Source: JBMNQH01 sp050944035 (GTDB lineage: Bacteria; Bacillota; Clostridia; Oscillospirales; Oscillospiraceae). From it: a stretch of 64,000 bases of DNA. The stretch is from the NCBI GenBank assembly GCA_050944035.1, contig JBMNQH010000010.1, positions 25,562-89,561 on the forward strand, written 5' to 3'. The position numbers and the translations under genes are program-made. A model generated the notes under the pieces. It did no database searches. It saw only the letters and a program-made list of their open reading frames with translations, and was not told the DNA's origin. This document shows, in pieces, positions 17,601 to 25,292 of the stretch. Numbering within the stretch: position 1 is the first letter of the stretch; each line of letters begins with the position of its first letter.

Positions 17601-19749
17601 TTGCCATCTTAAAAGTCGACGGATCCAAATTGCTTTGCTTAGCAACCATTTCGGCCTCTTCAAAGTTAACCTGTTTTCCTGAACACATAGCTGTACATTC
17701 AATAAAGGTCATTTCATCAGAACCATTATTGATTCTCATTGTCAGCAGCTCGACATTATCAATAATGACATTAGAGGCTTGTAATTCTTCCGGAGTTCTC
17801 TCTTTTAACCATACTCCGGCAAAAATATGTCCCTGAATCAGCACAAGCATTGGATGCAAACCAATTGCTTCTAAAAGTGCAGCATAAAGAAGCGTCATGT
17901 CCATACAGGTTCCAAGACGCTGCTCCATTATTATTTCAGGCGTTCTTATTTGCTGACCAGCCGCTGTAAAAAAGCTTACCGGTGGTTCAGCATATACAAT
18001 GTTTTTCTTCTGCACAGCGGCATATGCAGCTGCAGCAAGCTCTCTCACTCGATTTGGATCATGAGACTGATATCCTTCAAGAGAAGAATTCTTTCCCCAT
18101 TTTCCTAAGCGATCTGCTGCATCATGCATTAGGGCAGGGATAACAGGATGTGTTGGTATAACAAAGGCAGGCAACAAGAAACGATAGCCTATACCACCCA
18201 TCCACTGATTATATGCCAGAACCAACATGTGGCCACGCACTCCACAGATGGTTTCCCCATTCTTACAAAGTTCTACTGTAATTACGGCATTTACAGCATC
18301 CGTCATTCCGACCAATTCTTTTCCTTTTACTTTCAAATGTGGATCAGGAAGAGAAATTGGCTTTCCGGAAGGAATACTCGGAAGTGATGTTTCATATTTC
18401 TCAAAGAATTCAAAATCAGACGTAATCCTGAGAGAAAGGCCCGTGAGGGGATCTCCTGTATCATTCATAATACGGATTCCCTGGATGGGATTTACTTTAT
18501 TTTGATATAAAGCATAGTTGAATGCATCCATCTTACCGACAAAGACAGCAAGTGCCAAATCTTCGTGATTAGTAAAGTTCTGCATCCCAAACTCTGACTC
18601 AGGTTCTTCCTCCTGCTCTTGATCAAAAAGTGGTTTCATTTTACAGATAGTATCAAACAGTTCTCTGTTTGCGATAAAGTTATCTGTGAAGGCATTCACT
18701 ACAATACCTTCTATTTCACTCCCACCGTCCAGTGCCATTTCAACAGCATGGAGGAACGGCATATTCACTCGTGCGGCATCTTCAAGCTGATCTCTTATTT
18801 CTTCAGCACTAGTGAAAGCAGGGAAGAACTGATGGCCAGAGTTTTCTAGAATGCGAGGAATAAAGCTCATTCCATTCTGGAACACTTCTGCATCTTCACC
18901 TTCAAGAGAATCCAAATCCTTTCCATCAGCCTTTAACTTATCCATGATTGCTTCAGCCTCACTGGAAAGGTGAACATCACAAGGCACGACAACAGAACTG
19001 CTACGCAAAACCGCGAGCAGAAATCCAAACGCATCCTGGTTTTCTGTATTCTTCAAGAATTCACCGATACAGTACTTTAGAAAGCTTATATCTTCGAGAT
19101 CTTCTTTTGTTAATTCGTGTTCCTCGTTTAGGTTCACATAAATCTCAATCTTATTCTCTTCATTCTGCCGAGCATTAAAGCGGATGGAATCTCCTTTATT
19201 TAAGCCGAAGTCCTGTTTAGGCTTTTTCTGAATAACGCCAAGCAGACAATGATCCCCGATGCCGGTCAAGCGAACAGGAACTTCTTCAACCTGCAAGCCA
19301 TTTTTTAAGAATGATACCCTAACAATGTCAGGATGCTGAGTGTCACGAAAGGCATCAAGAAATCCCAATTCTTCTGAGCGGGTTTTCTCCAATTCTTCTG
19401 GTGCATCGTACTTTTTCAACGGTTCAATGCGAGGTTTTAGTTTTTTCTGAAAGCGTGGTTCTAAATCCACAAATGTATCGAATTCGACATCCTTAAGCTC
19501 TGAAGCTGGGATTGTAATTCTCTCGCCTTCATAAATATCTTTAAAATAGAAATACTTAGGGGCCTGTTTTCCTCCGCAGAGAACTTCAAACATAAGTCCT
19601 TTCTTCGCATCGATATAGCCATAGCACACTGCGTGGGAGGATTTTGCGGCATCCGGGCACGCTTGGATCAAATCACGCAGTTTATCATTCAATTTGAAGA
19701 TGCAGACGTTATGATAGACAGGCCTAAAACCATATTCTGTTAATAACAT
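11683..19749 (-). CDS. Giant DUF4011 helicase with Vsr-like nuclease, DUF3320 and DUF4357 domains (2688 aa)
   Basis: Very large single-chain ATPase-nuclease, probable antiphage effector. Order: N-terminal unassigned region; transglutaminase-like segment with Cys near 615 (RLGTCMDMTLLYAALL) and His near 641 (LIQGHIFAGVW); DUF4011 start near 780 (LWESKLLDLSTHNMLLNLP); SF1 helicase with Walker A HGPPGTGKSQ near 1104, Walker B VVIFDEASQLP near 1722, QWHYRS, and RLNVAFSRAR; PD-(D/E)XK/Vsr-like nuclease near 2030-2098 (HVDIAVVD, LLDGDGYRQ); Ala/Glu-rich linker near 2120-2230; DUF3320-like segments near 2400-2550; C-terminal DUF4357 (TEWHSQDGTMLKDL). AGGAGG precedes the ATG. It is the last gene, 29 bases after hsdR. 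Proteins of this architecture have been put forward as defence genes; the frame is intact. Confidence 0.88.
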   Translation of the reverse strand: MLLTEYGFRPVYHNVCIFKLNDKLRDLIQACPDAAKSSHAVCYGYIDAKKGLMFEVLCGGKQAPKYFYFKDIYEGERITIPASELKDVEFDTFVDLEPRFQKKLKPRIEPLKKYDAPEELEKTRSEELGFLDAFRDTQHPDIVRVSFLKNGLQVEEVPVRLTGIGDHCLLGVIQKKPKQDFGLNKGDSIRFNARQNEENKIEIYVNLNEEHELTKEDLEDISFLKYCIGEFLKNTENQDAFGFLLAVLRSSSVVVPCDVHLSSEAEAIMDKLKADGKDLDSLEGEDAEVFQNGMSFIPRILENSGHQFFPAFTSAEEIRDQLEDAARVNMPFLHAVEMALDGGSEIEGIVVNAFTDNFIANRELFDTICKMKPLFDQEQEEEPESEFGMQNFTNHEDLALAVFVGKMDAFNYALYQNKVNPIQGIRIMNDTGDPLTGLSLRITSDFEFFEKYETSLPSIPSGKPISLPDPHLKVKGKELVGMTDAVNAVITVELCKNGETICGVRGHMLVLAYNQWMGGIGYRFLLPAFVIPTHPVIPALMHDAADRLGKWGKNSSLEGYQSHDPNRVRELAAAAYAAVQKKNIVYAEPPVSFFTAAGQQIRTPEIIMEQRLGTCMDMTLLYAALLEAIGLHPMLVLIQGHIFAGVWLKERTPEELQASNVIIDNVELLTMRINNGSDEMTFIECTAMCSGKQVNFEEAEMVAKQSNLDPSTFKMAIDVFLSRFHGIKPIPPRMKEGGEYQIEISDKEDDEITDAPTNLGISIADISDAKPGRKITSKRELWESKLLDLSTHNMLLNLPLNSSIEPIMSSHIDELEDALADGHEFHLLPAAEWIVGLSYTKTDKDGKESKPIQWLQEAIKEQGIFELTNWPVSANFDFNEKFRQEYRNHRLYTYCTPKQLERELTTIYRAARASQQENGVSSLYLAVGLLRWFAEPDSKDPCYAPLILIPIEIVRKSANQGYALHAREDEPHFNTTLLEMLKQNFNIDIGGLNPLPADEHGINIKKAFALVRNALFTVKGWDIVETCVIGNFSFAQFVMWNDIHTAGETLENSNIVRSLIKGHVDWDVSSSPNLDDEQTYLPITVDATQLQAIKMAAHGSTFVLHGPPGTGKSQTITGMIANLMAQGKKVLFVAEKMAALSVVQRRLSSLGIGDFCLELHSDKANKKQVLTQLDKALAIKHPSHRTEYEEYLKRASASRAKLDGYAKHLHKVHECGYSLRELIDLYETVRDSEYYVSFDRNEAGMLTQDQIKQHSALIGQLIALGEAIGGISGHPLTGVRLTSYSADVRGSLHRYVEIYIEAIETVRDAGACVSEKLGVDAPKNKAALSSLKELITLFNEGKDTEPLFLSLLSTDSTPAYAYFTQEEEVIEEEQELLSTWMPEFLKQDMNSILTKHEAAGKKFFGKGSAMAAVTAEVQAYAIAKVTYEQIPVLLQRVKQYQARVQNLQKVYTELPEEVRKLIDQLKSKDVYQSAQEAAFACKKQAEAFPGGLDAIMALAAQTDGEKAFADYKEKHERMLSAEENFNNLLKRKDNNDIENWFESELEFCRYLMRHASELKDWGLYNQVRQECVKVGLMPVVEAYENNLKACELEKSYKKGLYYALINYVISKDDVLSSFSGVTFNESIQQFKKLDDQMLQQTKQEIYYLLASRVPASCDSAEVGMELNLLRKAIGSNARGMSIRTLFDRIPHVLQILCPCMLMSPNSVAQYLAQDNNLFDVVIFDEASQLPTCKAIGALSRAKNAVIVGDPKQMPPTAFFAGSGPEVDDLALDDLDSILDDALALGIPSQHLQWHYRSTHESLIAFSNNQFYENKMYTFPSANDRERHVTAVHVEGLYSKSTNVKEAEAVVEEIVRRFLDPELNKQSIGVVTFNVKQQTLIENLLAKQFQSNPELDLWANGGEDPLFVKNLENVQGDERDVILFSTGYGPDEKDQISMNFGPINKADGGKRLNVAFSRARVTMTIFASLYSSDIKVTENSPEGLIAFRDFLKFAEGQDIRTESSAEAAAKLAKAGILQSICSAITEHGYQCETMVGHSDFHVDIAVVDPFVPTRYMMGILLDGDGYRQTKNTRDREVVQISVLKNLGWALHRVWTIDWWDNREKVLDQLLNKLDALKDASAKKIEEQKAAEEARKVEEAAREAEANRVKAELEAQAAEVVAEDEEAENSERIVDIPVSTTEPVADNPIEEAPVQTEEKQNAIVTSEKVSLDKVPEEQEKPEEQSQNDTSEDAKDQGQALVVILQKVADAKGEIIDKRNNGGALWIVGGKNLTPIMKEFNALGIHFIYKSGGGKATGGKDGWWAKTDVVLPNLKRSVDTTANATQISETKTIESPDDKIVVETPTESIASVSEKPEIQVSIEQVEESVSNNTESTVLTEYVEAVLPMSNISQSEFASPGNKTEIANRILAVLSVEAPILKDTLFRRVWASFGIQKTTSAIDATEKAFKLAKVKTTKQKGIVFCWTADQEPKTYSGIRISNSRTGDEICQQEMKNAVCFVLEEKGELEKDDLIKEVSLVFGYKRLGKNLEAALAVGVQYAKTSGSIVSVAKGKFGLAKGTETTQESVAIPNNEPEVVAKEVSGSPEVMVSVPAGETALYCENENYKAVGVRQGTGFTVLRGSRINAATTPSCPASAIAAREKYAEAIGSDYVLVSDISFASPSGAACFVAGASRNGYTEWHSQDGTMLKDL

Positions 19750-19778
19750 GCCGCTACCTCCTGTATATTAAAGAGTTC

Positions 19779-22700
19779 TTAGTTATTGTTTGGTTTCTTT
19801 ACGCCATAAGGAGCTGGTGCTTCAGCCACTTTTAAATAATCCGTACACATACTGTTGCCATCCAATACATATACAGAAGGCTTCTTTGGCGTTGCTGTAG
19901 ATGCTGCAGTAACATCGGACATATCTTCGTTATCAGTCCACAGTTCACACTGAGTCATAACGGTTTCAAGTGCATCGTCCATACCTTCAGGCGGATACTT
20001 ATACTTTTTCAGTAGCTTCTTGACCATCATTCGCATTCTTGCACGAGCAGAGGATTTCTTCTGCCAATCCACAGATCTATTCTTACGAAGCGTTTCTGTC
20101 AGTTCTTTTGTAAGAGCTACAAGTTCTGCATTCTCATAGAAATCTTTAATAGCTTCCGGTCTTGTCAAAGCGTCATAAAACGCAAGCTCCTCGGACGTTA
20201 AGCCAAGATCCTCGCCAGCCTGATGACCATTCTTTATCTCATTTGCAAGCTTCAGCAATTCGTCGATGACTTCCTGATTCGTCAGCATTCCGTTCAGATA
20301 CTTGTTCATAATTGACTGGATTATGTCACTGAACTTCTGAGATTTAACAATATTCGTGTGACGATATACAGCGACCTGTTCAGCAATGAGCTTTTTAAGC
20401 AATTCAACTGCCAGGTTCTTTTGCTTCATATTAGCAATCTCATCTAGGAACTTAGGATCAAACAGGGAGAATTCTTCCTTAACTCCATCGAACAGATTGA
20501 TGACACCATCACTCTTGATGCTCTGTTTCAACAGCTCGTTAATCTGTTTGTTCAGTTCTGTCAACGAAATCTTTGCCTTACCGCCATCAACTAAAATTCG
20601 GTTAGCCATAACACGAACAGCTTCAAAGAATGCTGCTTCAAGACGTTCTGGTTCCGTAGTCAAGGAAGAACAAAGAGAAAGAGCCTGATGTAACAGGAAG
20701 GACTCCTTTAAGAAGTTCTTCATTAGTTCTTCCTTATCCGGTGCTGCAATGAAGTTCACCGCACCCGAAATCGCCTTAGCACGATCCAAATCAGAACCAC
20801 GCATGAAAGAATCGTAATCATAACCATACAAAAGATCACGACATACTTCCAACTTCTCCTGGAACTTCGGATATGCAACCTTGGCAACGTCAGTATCACC
20901 GTAATTCTTACGATCACGAGCCGTGTAATCATTCATAGCCTGCTTCAAAGCCGAAGCAATACCAACATAGTCGATAACAAGACCGCCCTCTTTATCCTTG
21001 AATACACGGTTTACACGGGCAATAGCCTGCATCAAATTGTGTCCAGACATAGGCTTGTAAACATACATAGTTGCCAGGGAAGGAACATCAAAGCCTGTTA
21101 ACCACATATCAACAACGATAACAATCTTTAACGGACTGTTGTTATCCTTAAATTTCTTGGCTAGTTCGTTCTTATGAGCTTTATTGCCAATGATATCGCG
21201 CCACTCTTCCGGATCTTTGTTGCTCTCAGTCATAACAACAGCAATCTTGTCCGTCCAACCGGGACGTAATTCCAGAATTCGGTGGTAAATATCCATTGCA
21301 ATACCACGAGAATACGCGACAATCATTGCCTTACCGGTAAGAAGGTTTGCTCTGTAATTCTCATAATGATCCAAAATATCATAAACAAGAGAATTGATAG
21401 TCTGAGGATTACGCAGAACAGCTTCCATCTTACCAAGCATCTGCTTGCTTTCCTGAATGACAGCTTCATCAGCTTGTCCTGTTGCTTCAAGCAGATCATA
21501 CTGATTATCAATCAGCTTAATAGTTTCTTCATCAAGATGAAGTTTCACGACACGGCTTTCGTAATAGACAGGACGAGTGGCTCCATCTTCAACAGCTTGC
21601 GTCATATCATAGATGTCAATATAATCACCAAAAACAGCTCTGGTGTTGTGATCTTTAGAAGATACCGGTGTTCCTGTGAAGCCAATGAATGTCGCGTTCG
21701 GCAGACAATCACGAATAATTCGTGCAGTACCAATTACTCGCTTAGCCTCTTCTTTGCCATCTTCATTTTTCACCATCTTAATTCGCTCAGTCAGTCCGTA
21801 CTGACTACGATGAGCTTCATCAGCCATTACTACAATATTGCGACGCTCAGATAGAGGAAGAGGGGACTCCTCAAATTTCTGCATGGTAGTGAAGATGATG
21901 CCATTGGCATTTCTTGCTCCAAGCCAGCTCATCAGATGTTCACGACTTTTTGCATGTTCCGGAGTCTGACGAAGGAACTTATTGCAGCGTGCAAACTGAG
22001 AGAACAACTGGTCGTCCAAATCGTTGCGGTCTGTGATTACAACGATGGTGGGACTGTCCAAAGCCTGCTGAAGAAGATGCGCATAAAAGACCATAGACAG
22101 GGATTTACCGGATCCCTGGGTATGCCAGAACACGCCACCTTTTCCGTCTCCACCATCAGCTGCTGCCTTTCTTGTACTCTCAATAGCTTTACGAACTGCG
22201 AAATACTGGTGATAACCTGCAAGAATCTTGAATGAAGTCGTTCCATTGCTATCAAAGCAAATGAAGTTCTTCAGAATATCCATGAAGCGATTGCGTTCAA
22301 AAATTCCCTCAAAGAAAGTATCAAACTGTGCATATTGTGTATTTTCATAGCTGCCGTCTTTTGTCTTCCACTCCATAAAGCGATCTTCGCCAGACGTAAT
22401 TGTTCCAGCTTTGGATACAGACATATCGCTCATGACACAGATTGCGTTGTAGATGAACATAGAAGGGATTTCCTTCATGTAATTGCGAATCTGCAAATAA
22501 GCTTCCGATGCATCTGTTTCTTCTCTGGAAGGGGACTTCAACTCAATCAAAACAACCGGCAGACCATTCAGGAATACAAGAATATCTGGGCGCTTGGTGC
22601 TGTTCTCTGTATATGTCCACTGATTTGCTACGATAAAGGAATTATTATCAGGATTCTGATAATCTGCAATATAAACAATATCAGACTTTACCTGTCCTTT

Positions 22701-22985
22701 ATGGTGATAGCTAACTTCAATGCCATTCTGAAGGTAATTCATAAAAACGGTATTCTGTTGTACAAGCGTGCCATTCTCGAAGTTTTTTAACTTGTAAAGA
22801 GCGTCTTCAATTGCCGCATCGGGCAGGGTGGGATTCAGTCTGTATAGGGAATCCATAAGGATCTCGTCATACAGAGGGGATTTATAATCTCTTTCGATCT
22901 CAGGACCATAGGCATGTTGATAGCCCATGTTCTGGAATAATTCAATTACTGAGTTTTCATAATCAGCTTCGATAAATCCTGGCAT
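19779..22985 (-). CDS. hsdR: Type I restriction enzyme, R subunit
   Basis: Motor and nuclease subunit of the type I R-M complex; it cleaves DNA after ATP-driven translocation when the methylation state is foreign. 1068 residues: N-terminal PD-(D/E)XK nuclease with Asp134 and Glu148-Leu-Lys150 (RPDILVF, LIELKSP); SF2 helicase with Walker A TQGSGKS near 289-295 and DEAH at 389-392 (ADEAHRSQYG); motif III FTGTPV; motif V/VI IARVNRVFKDK; C-terminal helical coupling domain. ATG at 22985 shares a base with the stop of the upstream helicase remnant (TAATG), so translation was originally coupled to it. Confidence 0.95.
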   Translation of the reverse strand: MPGFIEADYENSVIELFQNMGYQHAYGPEIERDYKSPLYDEILMDSLYRLNPTLPDAAIEDALYKLKNFENGTLVQQNTVFMNYLQNGIEVSYHHKGQVKSDIVYIADYQNPDNNSFIVANQWTYTENSTKRPDILVFLNGLPVVLIELKSPSREETDASEAYLQIRNYMKEIPSMFIYNAICVMSDMSVSKAGTITSGEDRFMEWKTKDGSYENTQYAQFDTFFEGIFERNRFMDILKNFICFDSNGTTSFKILAGYHQYFAVRKAIESTRKAAADGGDGKGGVFWHTQGSGKSLSMVFYAHLLQQALDSPTIVVITDRNDLDDQLFSQFARCNKFLRQTPEHAKSREHLMSWLGARNANGIIFTTMQKFEESPLPLSERRNIVVMADEAHRSQYGLTERIKMVKNEDGKEEAKRVIGTARIIRDCLPNATFIGFTGTPVSSKDHNTRAVFGDYIDIYDMTQAVEDGATRPVYYESRVVKLHLDEETIKLIDNQYDLLEATGQADEAVIQESKQMLGKMEAVLRNPQTINSLVYDILDHYENYRANLLTGKAMIVAYSRGIAMDIYHRILELRPGWTDKIAVVMTESNKDPEEWRDIIGNKAHKNELAKKFKDNNSPLKIVIVVDMWLTGFDVPSLATMYVYKPMSGHNLMQAIARVNRVFKDKEGGLVIDYVGIASALKQAMNDYTARDRKNYGDTDVAKVAYPKFQEKLEVCRDLLYGYDYDSFMRGSDLDRAKAISGAVNFIAAPDKEELMKNFLKESFLLHQALSLCSSLTTEPERLEAAFFEAVRVMANRILVDGGKAKISLTELNKQINELLKQSIKSDGVINLFDGVKEEFSLFDPKFLDEIANMKQKNLAVELLKKLIAEQVAVYRHTNIVKSQKFSDIIQSIMNKYLNGMLTNQEVIDELLKLANEIKNGHQAGEDLGLTSEELAFYDALTRPEAIKDFYENAELVALTKELTETLRKNRSVDWQKKSSARARMRMMVKKLLKKYKYPPEGMDDALETVMTQCELWTDNEDMSDVTAASTATPKKPSVYVLDGNSMCTDYLKVAEAPAPYGVKKPNNN

Positions 22986-23867
22986 TATTCTGTACTCCTT
23001 TGCTCTGTATTACCATACTTGGCATTAATTCGGTCAATTTCTTCTTTTATGATGTTGCCGAATGTACGATCATCCAACTTCTGACTCTCCATAGCAGCTA
23101 CCGATTTATCTGCAAATGCATCAAATATAGCCTGCTTGCTTTCCAAGGTTGACACGATTTTTTCATCAACCGTACCTTCGCACAAAAGACGATACACAAG
23201 AACATTTCTTGTCTGCCCCATACGATAAGCACGGGAAATTGCTTGATTTTCAATAGATGGCTTAAACTGCGGTTCACACAAGATGACCACGCTCGCAGAC
23301 TGAATATTTAATCCTGTTCCGCCTGACTGAATCTGCACAACAAGAACTGTTTCTGCAGGTGCTTTGTCAAACTCATCAATAACCTCTTGTCTACGTTGCG
23401 GCGTTACGGAACCGTTTATTGGGTTCGTACACCTGTCACCAAGCAGCATTGATACTTTTCGAATCGTATCCAGGAAGAAAGAGAATACAATCACTTTTCT
23501 TCCTTCGGATTCTGCTTCGTTTACCGATTCAATCAAGCGAGCTGCTTTCGAAGAGTCATTTTGCTTTCAATGAGATCAGGAAGTCAGTTAGAACATCCTC
23601 ACGTTTTCTTCTGTAATAAACAGGAGCAACAGCTTTCCGAAATTGTGGTGCAGCTGACATAAATGCCATTCCCTGTACCTGTGAAGCAATTCCTGGCTGC
23701 AGAATACGAATGAGTGATATCATCTCATCAACTTTATTCTCCAAAGCTTCCTTTACTCTTGAACGATACTTCTCCACAGAGGCTTCTGCACTATTCAGTT
23801 TTTCAATTGTCTTATGATGCCTTTCTAGTATTCTCTTGGCATCAGTAGGGCTGAATGGTCTTGCCAT
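22985..23867 (-). pseudogene. Snf2-type helicase, multiply deleted and frameshifted
   Basis: From ATG 23867 (GGAGGT upstream) 103 codons run MARPFSPTDAKRILERHHKT into LENKVDEMISLIRILQPG and YYRRKREDVLTDFL, then stop. The latter blocks belong to the end of a Snf2 ATPase domain, but no Walker A or DEAH motif is present, so an internal deletion has already removed them. Just before the stop, one missing base (GACTT where GAACTT would keep PDLIESK in frame) shifts the frame. From 23577 another frame continues NDSSKAARLIESVN into the helicase C lobe (KVIVFSFFLDT, GTGLNIQSA, RAYRMGQTRNV) and ends at 22985. Clearly derived from one larger gene between hsdS and hsdR. The 183-codon C-lobe ORF could still be translated from a TTG, but has no motor. 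Confidence 0.88.
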
Positions 23868-23913
23868 TTACAGCACCTCCATGAACTAGTATTTTAAACA
23901 AGAATTTAGCTGC

Positions 23914-24120
23914 TTAGGCTTTGAGTTTTTGATACTGCTTTTTCCATGAGCGAGACGGTTTACGGCAAATATGATCATCTGTCACAAAAGCACATACACC
24001 TTCAAGGCTATTGGATCCACAAATGTCAGGATTGTTCTGTCGGCAACCGTAAGTCTGGCTCTCGGAATCTTGTTCGTGTAACTGAGCGTTGAAAGGAACT
24101 CTTAATTCTTTTTCGGTCAC
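23914..24120 (-). CDS. Small four-cysteine protein of the type I R-M operon (68 aa)
   Basis: Begins with GTG at 24120, overlapping the hsdS stop as GTGA, so it is translationally coupled to the specificity subunit. Four Cys at residues 26, 34, 43 and 52 with near-regular spacing (x7, x8, x8) could bind a metal; the tail is basic (KPSRSWKKQYQKLK). I do not recognise a named domain. Its intactness beside a decayed neighbour and its embedding in the hsd operon suggest a function in the system. Function unknown. Confidence 0.7.
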   Translation of the reverse strand: MTEKELRVPFNAQLHEQDSESQTYGCRQNNPDICGSNSLEGVCAFVTDDHICRKPSRSWKKQYQKLKA

Positions 24121-25292
24121 AGTTCCACCTCCGACAAGTCAAGTGAACCGCTCATTAATTGAGGAAGCAGTTCGTTACGAAGTGTTGCAAGTTTACGTTT
24201 CTCTATGCGGTTAGCAATTATCAGGTCATATATTGGTTGAAGAAGTGATCCGATCCGTGTGTAATCATTATCTGAAGGAATCAACACTGAAGATTTTGCC
24301 AATTCTTCGCGTTTTATGTGTCCCATGGTTGTTGCCATATCCGCTGCTAATGCAACAAATTTTTCCAGATGGAAATTTGTCCAAGCATAATAGAACCACT
24401 TATCAAATACTTTAGATGTCACCTTGAAAAGGTGTTGATTAAGTCCGCAAGTATCGCCACACCAAAAATCCACAAGAAGGCTACCTGACCATGAGAAAAT
24501 CACATCTCCATCGTGCACGATGTATTCAGGCTTAATTGAAGGCGAGCATAATTCGCTGCTGGCATCACATGAGCCTTGGCGAAGTTCTTTGATCTTGAGA
24601 ACCGGAATACCTTGCTCGCCTTCTTTTGGACGAAACTTCTGCATAGCAAGTCCGTTGAGGTAATCCGCAATCTCTAAAAGATTACCTTCTTTCCAGCCTT
24701 CAGGTAGTTGTCCATCAAAGGAAAGAAATTCTTGCGTAAAAATACTTTGCGCTTGTTGCTCTAAATTCCAGTTTATCTCTGTATTTAATGCGATCTTGTC
24801 ATCTATAGACTTTAATAAGGCACCGATTTTCTTCTGTTCACTTAATGGCGGAACCTCAATTTCTAAGCGCTGAACAACATCTGTTTGTACTCGTTGTCTT
24901 CCAGATGAGCCAACCATTGATTTTATTGCAGGCTCTCTTACCATAGGACTACAAACTAGATAATAAAGATAGTCTGGATCAGAGATTCCTTCTTTCGCAC
25001 GGAACACAATATATTCAGTGGATCCAAAGCCTACTTCATTGTCATCGAGTATGCTTACCTTTGCAGTCTTTCCGTTCTCAAGACATGGCGTAATTCTTGC
25101 CATGATAGTATCTCCGTTACGAAATTTTGTTCCACCAGAAAAGGCCTCAATTGAATATTTGGGAACATCTCTGCAAAATGGCTGAAGCTTATCCATGCCA
25201 ATCTTTTTTGCCATTGTTCCTTTTGAAATAGATTCTCTTGGGTTAAAGTCTGCAATATCTGATAATTGCTGTGTAGTCCAATTAGATTTCAT
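24117..25292 (-). CDS. hsdS: Type I restriction-modification specificity subunit
   Basis: 391 residues that determine the bipartite recognition sequence. Two target-recognition domains (about 1-150 and 205-340), each followed by conserved spacer helices: VPPLSEQKKIGALLKSIDDK near 160-185 and a matching C-terminal YDLIIANRIEKRKLATLRNE helix. I take ATG 25292, since the longer in-frame reading runs into the hsdM 3' end; the two genes overlap by 11 bases. The recognition sequence cannot be predicted by eye. Confidence 0.92.
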   Translation of the reverse strand: MKSNWTTQQLSDIADFNPRESISKGTMAKKIGMDKLQPFCRDVPKYSIEAFSGGTKFRNGDTIMARITPCLENGKTAKVSILDDNEVGFGSTEYIVFRAKEGISDPDYLYYLVCSPMVREPAIKSMVGSSGRQRVQTDVVQRLEIEVPPLSEQKKIGALLKSIDDKIALNTEINWNLEQQAQSIFTQEFLSFDGQLPEGWKEGNLLEIADYLNGLAMQKFRPKEGEQGIPVLKIKELRQGSCDASSELCSPSIKPEYIVHDGDVIFSWSGSLLVDFWCGDTCGLNQHLFKVTSKVFDKWFYYAWTNFHLEKFVALAADMATTMGHIKREELAKSSVLIPSDNDYTRIGSLLQPIYDLIIANRIEKRKLATLRNELLPQLMSGSLDLSEVEL

